This document shows, in pieces, positions 57,116 through 64,000 of a stretch of DNA of 64,000 nucleotides. The position numbers and the translations under genes were made by a program. The number at the start of each line of letters is the position of its first letter. The first letter of the stretch is position 1. The notes below the pieces were generated by a model. That model worked only from the letters and a program-made list of their open reading frames with translations, ran no database searches and was not told the origin of the DNA. The DNA is taken from contig OY730172.1 in the NCBI GenBank assembly GCA_963422465.1, forward strand, positions 4,588,001 to 4,652,000. The letters run 5' to 3'. This stretch comes from Lichina pygmaea (taxonomy: Eukaryota > Ascomycota > Lichinomycetes > Lichinales > Lichinaceae).

Positions 57116-58078
57116 GGCCGCTCTTTCGCACGTCCGGCTGTAGGACCAAGGCTCACCGGATGCGCCTCCTTGTAGAATGAGAGTGTCTTCGTGGATCTGA
57201 CATCAGATTGGTCTCGTCCCCTCACGGCCATCCAACGCGGAGTATTCCCACGTCGAGTCCTGGCCGAGAAGCGTGGTCCAAGCTTTTGCACGTGACATAC
57301 GCCGGAACCAGGGGAATGACCATCAAGGGTGTTCCACTCAGTACCGTACCGTATAGCCTAGCTGTGCCATGCTGGTAGAGTGGTGTACAGTGGCTCTAAA
57401 GCTGGAGTCGAGTCACGTGGATCCTTGATAGGCAAGATGATTGATTGATTGATGGATTGAAGTCTTCCGCCATTCTAAAGCTAGCTAACTAGATTATGCT
57501 GGGAGTAGCAATATAGGCAAGATGATAAGGGCCAAGAATCTTCCACCTCTGCTTGATCCTGGTCTCGCTGTTGAGAGCTTCTGTGATACGGTACTGCCTA
57601 CTTGTTTCACCCCTCAAAAGATGGACCATGTAGAGCTGGTCTATCATCAGTAAGACGCAAGACTGGCAGAGCTACGTATGCGTCTATCAGATCACACCTA
57701 TTCCTTGCTTGTCACAACCTCTCCTCTCATTACGTATAGCCGCATTCCCATTTTAGATGCCGTGTGGGCAAGTCTCCAAGAAGAAGAACGACCAGCTCTG
57801 ACCATAGCGCCAAAATAAGGCGCAAAAACTGATCGAGGACACACAAACAACAAGTTGTTCGGTGGCTCCTGAATTCACCATGGTTGATGGACATCCAGTT
57901 CCAGCTAAAGTGATCCTCGTACCGCAGCAGCGGCTCCTTGCGGTTCGTCGTAAGATCAAGAATGGCTACAGACGAGGGCCGCAAGACATTCCACAGGACC
58001 AGCTTCGCTGTTGGACCGTTCCGACATCCATGTCGACAAGGAACCCACAGGAGAAGCGGTGCAAGAGGATCCGCTACT
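57116..58078. other. Intergenic region with a short LINE insertion
   Basis: Holds the ERG8 promoter and the 3' flank of the BTB gene. The LINE fragment at 57442-57512 is the only recognised element. A minus-strand open frame (57730-58152) is in phase with a possible alternative last exon of the BTB gene. Confidence 0.5.
57442..57512 (-). mobile_element. Extremely truncated LINE copy with 14-bp target-site duplication
   Basis: A 71-bp insert flanked by perfect direct repeats ATAGGCAAGATGAT at 57428-57441 and 57513-57526. Read on the minus strand it contains AGCATAATCTAGTTAGCTAG, then TAGAATGGCG, then a (CAAT)n tail. The same order occurs at the 3' end of the 51.2 kb LINE (AGCATAGCCTAG, TAGAATGGTG, CAAT tail). 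It is therefore the last ~70 bp of the same family, inserted by target-primed reverse transcription. Confidence 0.82.
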
Positions 58079-59345
58079 CTACCGGCTGTTAATAATGTGT
58101 CCGATAGCATTGGACGGAGAAGGAAGTTGCCAGGATAGAGAACCCTCATATGACTTACCTTCGTGATGCCGAGTGTTGCAGCTCGAACATCTGAGCACCT
58201 TGAAATTGGATGCCAGATGAAACTCAGGATGAGGTCTGAACACCTCGTCACAATGTCGGCATTTTTCATACCGGGCGATGATGTTCATAGTCCTCCTAAA
58301 GGCTGCCTCGGCGCTTTCCAGTCTCTTTGCCAGTTCAAGGCTCCTGTCTTGCCCCTCTAAGATCTTGGTCTGGCGATCTCGGAGCAGATCGCGCACAAGT
58401 TCTACCTTCTTTCCGTGCTCGATCCTAGCCTCTTCGGCACTTGCGGCAGTCTTCAAGAGCAAGTCGCTGGCAAACGAGTTCACTTCAAGCGTCATGGTTC
58501 TAAAATCCTCCATCGCCATCAAGCTGTTGGTGTACTTTGAACAGAGGAGGACGACAACGTCACGCAGGCCACGTTCGCCCTCTGGAGTCGTTTCATAAAC
58601 AGCTTTGACTAGCCCGCACGTGTGCCAGATGGAAAGGCCGCACGCCTGCGAGATTGACCAGAAGATTTCCGCACGAGCAGAGAATTTCTCCTGGGCCAAG
58701 ACCTTGAGCTCAGCGACGCCGTATTTGTGGGCAATGGCGAAAACGAGGATGTTGTCGTGCAGCGCTGCTGCCATCTTGACTGCTGATATATCAAGTGCTT
58801 CGCGTGAATGATCAGCAGCTTTCTCTTCGGCTGGCTCGTCAGCGTTGTTCGGGTCAGATGGAGCGGTTGGCCCAATCTTTTCGTCTTCCTCAGGAGCTTC
58901 CCAAGGAGCTTGTGCATCGAAACTGGGATGCATACCCTCCTTACTGTCACATGGGGCTCCGAGAGTCATCCGATAGAAGCCGCGGGCGATCTCGTCTTCA
59001 GTCGCTTTTTTCATCTTCGGGTCCCAGCCATCGTCGTAGTCAAGAGTGTAGAGGTAGGAAAGCATATGCTCCACGACGGCCGGCTCATCCTCGACCAGGT
59101 CGATTTCGTTCCTTTTGGCTTCCTAACAGACTTAGCGCAACTCGCGAGGCGAGGAGCCGAAGAGTAATTCATACCAAGAATCCCTCCTGACAGGCCCTTG
59201 TGAAGAAGCTGGACCTGGGGCAGACAACAGCCTTATGAACCGCAAACTCGCGCCCCTTCGTTCGAAGAAGTAGATCCGAGAAGGCTCCTGTCTGATAGAG
59301 GCTACGCGTAGACGCGATGAAGGCATTGTTGTGGACGTCTGCCAT
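58079..59345 (-). CDS. BTB/POZ domain protein
   Basis: Exons 59345-59175 and 59122-58079 join in phase 0 to about 405 residues. The BTB domain starts at FSDLLLRTKGREFAVHKAVV, continues with CPRSSFFTRACQEGFLE, and closes with VEHMLSYLYTLDYDD. An acidic linker follows. A helical C-terminal part ends with a possible zinc-binding element: CRHCDEVF and LRCSSCNTRHH. Fungal BTB proteins of this class are usually of unknown function; some act as Cullin-3 adaptors, but no Kelch or other partner domain is seen. A gtaagt donor immediately after NTRHHE suggests the true 3' end may splice to a downstream exon instead of reading to 58079. Confidence 0.85.
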
Positions 59346-60713
59346 TTCTGGCTTCAAGCAACAGGCGTGATCAGATGATGAGTGGAGCGGGCGGCAGCAA
59401 GTCTTGTGTGCACCTCCTCGGCAGTCAGTGAGGAGGCAAGTGGCCCAGCTTTCTGGCCAACTGAGCAGGTCGATGTATTGAACGGTCGTACGTACGTACG
59501 TGGTACGTCGTACTACGTCGTATACGTACTGTATGCTGGTCTCGATGTCCGATGATCCGCCTACGAACAGCTACCAGTAGCGTTGACGAAGGAGGTTTTG
59601 AGGCTAAGGCACGTGTCGTAGTCACTTGTCGTGGGTGCATTGAGCGCCACGGGCGCTTCTGGCGCGTGCGGGGGTAGTGGGGCACACGACCACATCCTTC
59701 ATAACTTCATTAACTTATGTGAGCGTACATACGAACAGGAACTTTCCGGGAACTTTCTCCTTTGAGGAGCACTGCACGTACGTATGTACAGTACGTTCCG
59801 TAAAGGTCCTTGCAAATCGTCCCGCAAGGCCGCAGCATTCCGAAGCCTTGACGATGATATCCATTTGTATGTATCACGAGCATGTTGGCCTTCGTACATA
59901 CGTACAAAGAACACAATGAACTCCAAGAGACTGTCCAGGCACCAGTCTGATGTATCTGGCCGCATGTCTATTGAGCAGTACTCCGTACTTCCGTACGTAG
60001 TTTGTACCGAGTACGAGTACGGGGGTACTGAACAAGTGTCGACATGATGACGTAATGTACCGTACCTCCCACACAGTAGCGTCCATCTGCTGCAGGACTT
60101 CATTCACTTACGAGGTACGTATGGGTACGTCCCGTACACACATACAAGTACATGAATGGTCGGAATTAGAGGCAAGTAGCCCCTCGTAGGCTCAGAGCTG
60201 GATGTAGAGAGCAAAACTGCCGAGACTTCGTCGGTCCTCAATGCGCCCGACATCCGATGCCTCGGTCAGGCATCCACCGATTACTAATGAACGGGGCTGA
60301 AGCTCCCTCGACGTTTTCCCTCATTCGGAAGCCGTTCTTGACGCCTCCGAAAAATTTTCGTGCTTAGTCAGGAGACGCCGGCGACGCGTCTCAGCGAGCC
60401 TCGAAAAACGAATAGAAGCGCTGGATGTGCCGGATCTTCATCATCTCCACAATTCGTTGTGGACAGAAAGCCTCTCACGGGTCTTGTGTCGTCGCTCCAG
60501 AGCTCGAGCTGTGATCAGCCGCCAACCTAAGAACCTCTATGAAGAGCGCGTTCGCGGACGACTCTATGGTCGTCCAGCGAACCTGCAGATACAACTCACT
60601 ACCCGGCGATTGAGGTAAGCTGCCTTCGTCGTAAGCATTCGTGGCAAGATCTTGAAGCAGCTGTCTGACGATAAGTCCTCGAACAAAGAGGAATTGCGTC
60701 GATTCGATTCTCG
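59346..60713. other. Divergent intergenic region rich in TACG palindromes
   Basis: No supported gene. Three dense TACG-type runs occur (about 59485-59535, 59775-59800, 59978-60150), including repeated ACTCCGTACTTCCGTAC-like sequence. The region carries the promoters of the BTB gene (-) and the PPR gene (+). Confidence 0.55.
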
Positions 60714-63700
60714 ATGGTCTTCAAGCCCTTTACCCACCTTGCGCGTCATAAGCTCGTCAAATCCTTCACCCATGGCTACGCTCAGACGGTCGTTGCTGCC
60801 TCGCAGTCGTCCTACGCCGCCTCGACCGCGTCGTTTCCCCCCTTCGCTCACTTGCCGGGCGCCCGCGTAGGAAAGTCGGGCACGCTTCAAGCCCACAATG
60901 TGTTCCAGAGCAGCTCTGGCTCGTCGGGGGCCGGCACCAAGGCCGGCTCGTCCGCAAGCAACCACCAGTCCGATGGTGGCTTGGCGGCCTATTACGCCGC
61001 CTGGCAGCAGCAGCAATCGCAGGCTCACGATGGTGACGGTGATGGTGAATGGGAGCAGTTCCAGTTCCCCAAGCGCATCGAATGGAAGGCATCTGCTCCT
61101 CAAGAGGATGGAAACACGAAAGGAAAGCAGCCGGCGGATCGGGTGGCGGAGCCAGTCACGCCTCTTCCGTTGCCCGACGTGACCAGGAATCAGCCCGCCA
61201 CAGCAAGCAGTACTGCAGTTATCGACGAGGAAAGAGCGGTCGAGGTCGATGCACCTGCCTCTGCCGACGGAGCATCGTCCGCTTCTCTCGGGGATGGCCG
61301 ACTTGCCGAGGAAGTCGCCGATTCCGGGGTCGTCCATGCTCGAGTCAACGTCGACGCGTCCGGCGCCGCCGCGATCTCTTCCACCCCACCAGATGTCCAG
61401 CCGTCTCCCGCGAAGATCGAGGCAGCCAAGGCCGCGCCGCCGTCTGATCCGCGCTCGCAACCGTTCCTGGATCGCATCGGCAGCCTTCACTTGGCTGGCC
61501 GTCATGAGGAAGTGCCAGCCGTCTTCGAGGCCATGCTCGTGGCCAACGTCCAGCCGACGACCGAGGCCTACAATGCCTTGCTGACGGCCGCGGTAAGGCT
61601 ATCGGCAACGAGCGCGCAGCTCGTGCACAAGGCCCTTAGCATCTACACGGACATGCTCCGGCGCGATGTCGCTCCCGACGTATCGACTTACTCCACCCTG
61701 ATCGAGCTGATGGCCGCCCGCGCCCTTGAGGTGTCCGAGACCAGACAGTCGCTTCAGGAGCGGAGAGCCCGTTTCCCGAGCCGGAGCGCCTCTGGAAAGT
61801 CCATGTCTGCCGTTCAGGACGCCGAATACGATTTTCTGGCCGAGGACGATTCGTCCGCGATCGCGCTCCGCCTCTTTGCCGCGGCGAGGCGGGATTTGGA
61901 CCTCGAGACACTCCCCTTGACGACGTACGAGCATCTGGCCGCCGTCTGTGCCGCATATGGCAAGGCCACGGAAATGATCGAAGTCTATGCGCACATGGAA
62001 ACCCAACGGGTCGCTCCGAGCACCGCCGTCTTCACGTCCATGATCACCGGCTTCGCCAGGTCGTGGGATCTCGTCAGCGCCGTCGAGTGCTACAACGAGT
62101 ACAAGAGCCTTGCCATGGCCGCCGACGGCGGTCAAGGCGGCCTTCTCGACAGAGACGACGAGTCGGTCTATGTGGCCCTGGCGAAGGCTTACGTCACGTG
62201 CTACAAGACCGAAGGCGGGACGCGCTTCCTGGGCAAAGTCCGCAGCCTGTACGCCAGTGGCCCCGTCGAAGAGGCGCCGGCTCGGCTGCAGGCGCTGGAG
62301 GACGGCGCCGTCTCACGCGCTTTCGTGGACGAGCTTGCCAGGCTCGGCCGTTTCCACGACGCTCTCCGCTGGGTTGAATCGTCGACGCTAAGCGCCGTGG
62401 TGCGCGATCGAGCGCTGGCGGCAGTGTGCGTCAAGGCGGCAGACCGGGACGAGGTCGAGGCTGCGCTGGACGCCTATGCCGGTCTGGCGCCGCTGTCTCC
62501 GGGGCACTGCGATGCCGCCGTCGCGCTCTTGGCCTTTCACCTCCGCTCGGGGGACCTCGCCGCGGCGACGACGTACTGGAACACTCTGACCGAGCTCGAC
62601 ACGCGCTGGTCTGCGACGCTCATCGAGCCGAGCACGATGTACTTCGCAGGCCTCATCAACCAAGAAGACGAGGTGGCCGCCACGCACCAAGCTCGCCAGA
62701 CGTACGCTCGCATCCGTGCCAATGTCGACGGGCCCGAAGCTGTCCCATCCGCTGCTGTCGTCGAAGCCATCGACGAAGCCATCGAGTATCTGGGCACGTT
62801 CATGCAGGAACGTGGTATCGTGCCGTCGACCCAGGCCACGATGAACCTCGTCAGAGCGATGATCGACAACGGCGGTCTCATCACCCCCGTCGTGGTGCAG
62901 CTCCTGTCCGGACTTGGCCCGCAATCGATCGAGCGGCTTGGCCCCGAGGACGTGACACTCCTCGCTCAGGTGCAAGGTGGCATGATCGTCTCTCGGCACG
63001 ATGATCGACCCGATGCGGCGCACCGGGCCCGCTTTGCCCATCTGGTCGAGACCATCCTCGCTCGCGGGACGCCCCTCGATGACCGCACCAAGCACCTGGT
63101 CGAACAGGGTCTGCTGGCCGTGGCCGGCACGGACGGGCTGCGGGGCCGTCCCGACCTGCTGCAGCGTTGGCATGGCTACCTTCATCAGGATGCGATGCAA
63201 GCGTCGACCCAGCTCTCGTCTTCCCCTCAGACGCTGACCCCAAGCTCGCCCTCGGTCGATCTCGATGCTTCTCACGATCCGTACGGGCCTTCGACCGATC
63301 ATCGCGGCTCTTCCATCATCGCGGACGCACTCGACGGGAAGGCCGAGCGGACCGCCGGTCCGCGGCTCAAGGAGGCACTCTCGACGCTGAAGAACATCCG
63401 CCGGGCGGGTCGACACCCGCGCTACATCACGTACGCAAAGCTGATATCCGCCGCGGCCAAGGAGAACCGGCTCGACCTGACTCGAGAGGTCCTCGCGATG
63501 GCTCGAACCGACATCCCCTATCTGGGCCAAGGACAGGTCGTCCACCAGGGCTGGGTCGCCATCCTCGACGCCATGGTCGCCGCTTCCCTCGCCGTCGGAG
63601 ACAGGGCCGCCGCGGCGCGGTACCATCGCGAGCTAGCCAACATGGGCGCAGCACCCTCGGCCAACACCTTCGGACTGTACATCACAACGCTCAAGGAGGC

Positions 63701-64000
63701 GACCAAGACCTTCGACGAGGCGACCGAGGCGGTGAAGGTCTTCCACCGCGCCAGGAGCGAAGGCGTCGAGCCGTCGTCCTTCCTCTACAATGCGCTGATC
63801 GGCAAGCTGGGGAAGGCGAGGCGGATCGACGACTGCCTCTTCTACTTTGCCGAGATGCGGAAGCTCGGCATTCGGCCGACCAGCGTCACCTACGGCACCG
63901 TCGTCAACGCTCTGTGCCGGGTGAGCGACGAGAGGTTCGCCGAGGAGCTCTTCGAGGAGATGGAGAGCATGCCGAACTACAAGCCGCGCCCGGCCCCGTA
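60714..64000 (+). CDS. CYA5-like mitochondrial PPR protein (3' end outside the window)
   Basis: Open frame from ATG 60714 to the window edge: at least 1095 codons without stop or intron. The N-terminus is basic and Ser/Ala-rich (a mitochondrial presequence). AAYYAAWQQQQ and WEQFQFPKRIEWK follow, a block I associate with Neurospora cya-5-type COX1 translation/maturation factors. PPR-like helical pairs appear at about residues 250-330 (VPAVFEAMLVANVQPTTEAY, APDVSTYSTLIELM), about 405-450 and again near the end (EGVEPSSFLYNALIGKLGKA, LGIRPTSVTYGTVVNALCRV). The likely role is binding mitochondrial mRNA. Assignment to CYA5 rather than another PPR protein is probable but not certain. Confidence 0.88.
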   Translation, partial: MVFKPFTHLARHKLVKSFTHGYAQTVVAASQSSYAASTASFPPFAHLPGARVGKSGTLQAHNVFQSSSGSSGAGTKAGSSASNHQSDGGLAAYYAAWQQQQSQAHDGDGDGEWEQFQFPKRIEWKASAPQEDGNTKGKQPADRVAEPVTPLPLPDVTRNQPATASSTAVIDEERAVEVDAPASADGASSASLGDGRLAEEVADSGVVHARVNVDASGAAAISSTPPDVQPSPAKIEAAKAAPPSDPRSQPFLDRIGSLHLAGRHEEVPAVFEAMLVANVQPTTEAYNALLTAAVRLSATSAQLVHKALSIYTDMLRRDVAPDVSTYSTLIELMAARALEVSETRQSLQERRARFPSRSASGKSMSAVQDAEYDFLAEDDSSAIALRLFAAARRDLDLETLPLTTYEHLAAVCAAYGKATEMIEVYAHMETQRVAPSTAVFTSMITGFARSWDLVSAVECYNEYKSLAMAADGGQGGLLDRDDESVYVALAKAYVTCYKTEGGTRFLGKVRSLYASGPVEEAPARLQALEDGAVSRAFVDELARLGRFHDALRWVESSTLSAVVRDRALAAVCVKAADRDEVEAALDAYAGLAPLSPGHCDAAVALLAFHLRSGDLAAATTYWNTLTELDTRWSATLIEPSTMYFAGLINQEDEVAATHQARQTYARIRANVDGPEAVPSAAVVEAIDEAIEYLGTFMQERGIVPSTQATMNLVRAMIDNGGLITPVVVQLLSGLGPQSIERLGPEDVTLLAQVQGGMIVSRHDDRPDAAHRARFAHLVETILARGTPLDDRTKHLVEQGLLAVAGTDGLRGRPDLLQRWHGYLHQDAMQASTQLSSSPQTLTPSSPSVDLDASHDPYGPSTDHRGSSIIADALDGKAERTAGPRLKEALSTLKNIRRAGRHPRYITYAKLISAAAKENRLDLTREVLAMARTDIPYLGQGQVVHQGWVAILDAMVAASLAVGDRAAAARYHRELANMGAAPSANTFGLYITTLKEATKTFDEATEAVKVFHRARSEGVEPSSFLYNALIGKLGKARRIDDCLFYFAEMRKLGIRPTSVTYGTVVNALCRVSDERFAEELFEEMESMPNYKPRPAP

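Noticed and set aside
60120-60200. TACG-rich runs as possible telomere or centromere repeats
   Set aside because: They are short, interspersed and not in arrays; no TTAGGG-type repeat occurs in the window.
1-64000. CRISPR array, operon or biosynthetic gene cluster
   Set aside because: The genome is eukaryotic, repeats are tandem without spacers, and neighbouring genes are unrelated housekeeping functions; no PKS, NRPS or terpene synthase was seen.

Overview
The window is nuclear DNA from a fungus, most likely a filamentous ascomycete (Pezizomycotina). Genes carry short GT-AG introns of roughly 40-200 bp, and coding sequence is GC-rich. The proteins are typical fungal housekeeping proteins, including an alternative NADH dehydrogenase with an EF-hand, a URB1/Npa1 ribosome factor and a CYA5-type PPR protein. 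I cannot resolve class or species. Exon joins were worked out by hand from splice signals, phase continuity and remembered family conservation; no search was run.

Layout. 1-9 kb: 5' part of uridine kinase (-), GID8 (+), a tRNA-like gene (-), ESF1 (+), a 2.7 kb intergenic stretch with a degenerate ~31-bp tandem repeat, and a small VOC/glyoxalase gene. 10.5-23.1 kb: external NADH dehydrogenase (-), cohesin loader SCC2 (-), RNA polymerase I subunit RPA12 (+), deoxyhypusine hydroxylase LIA1 (-) and the U5 snRNP protein DIM1 (+). 23.1-27.4 kb is a gene-poor island: a LINE relic, a candidate small secreted cysteine-containing protein, many TACG-rich palindromes and a transposase-like fragment. 27.4-50.6 kb is dense: URB1 (+), a large disordered putative eIF4E-binding protein (+), PRP22 (-), SUV3 (-), SEC1 (+), a G-patch protein (-), an SDR (+) and UMP1 (+). 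50.6-60.7 kb: tandem repeats, a 5'-truncated LINE, a prenylatable ubiquitin-fold protein (-), phosphomevalonate kinase ERG8 (-), a second very short LINE insertion and a BTB protein (-). 60.7-64 kb: a CYA5-like PPR gene that runs off the window.

The genes do not form a cluster or operon; they are independent cellular functions: ribosome biogenesis (ESF1, URB1, RPA12), splicing (PRP22, DIM1), mitochondrial RNA and respiration (SUV3, CYA5, NDE), protein turnover (GID8, UMP1), secretion (SEC1) and metabolism (URK1, ERG8, LIA1). Several pairs are divergent with 350-450 bp between starts (URK1/GID8, SCC2/RPA12, LIA1/DIM1, SUV3/SEC1). The most notable non-housekeeping items are two LINE insertions with recognisable target-site duplications and a shared CAAT-repeat 3' tail, the secreted-protein candidate in the repeat island, the recurrent TACG palindromes, a UMP1 gene whose first coding exon is only the ATG, and a tRNA-like gene with a long hairpin-containing insert.
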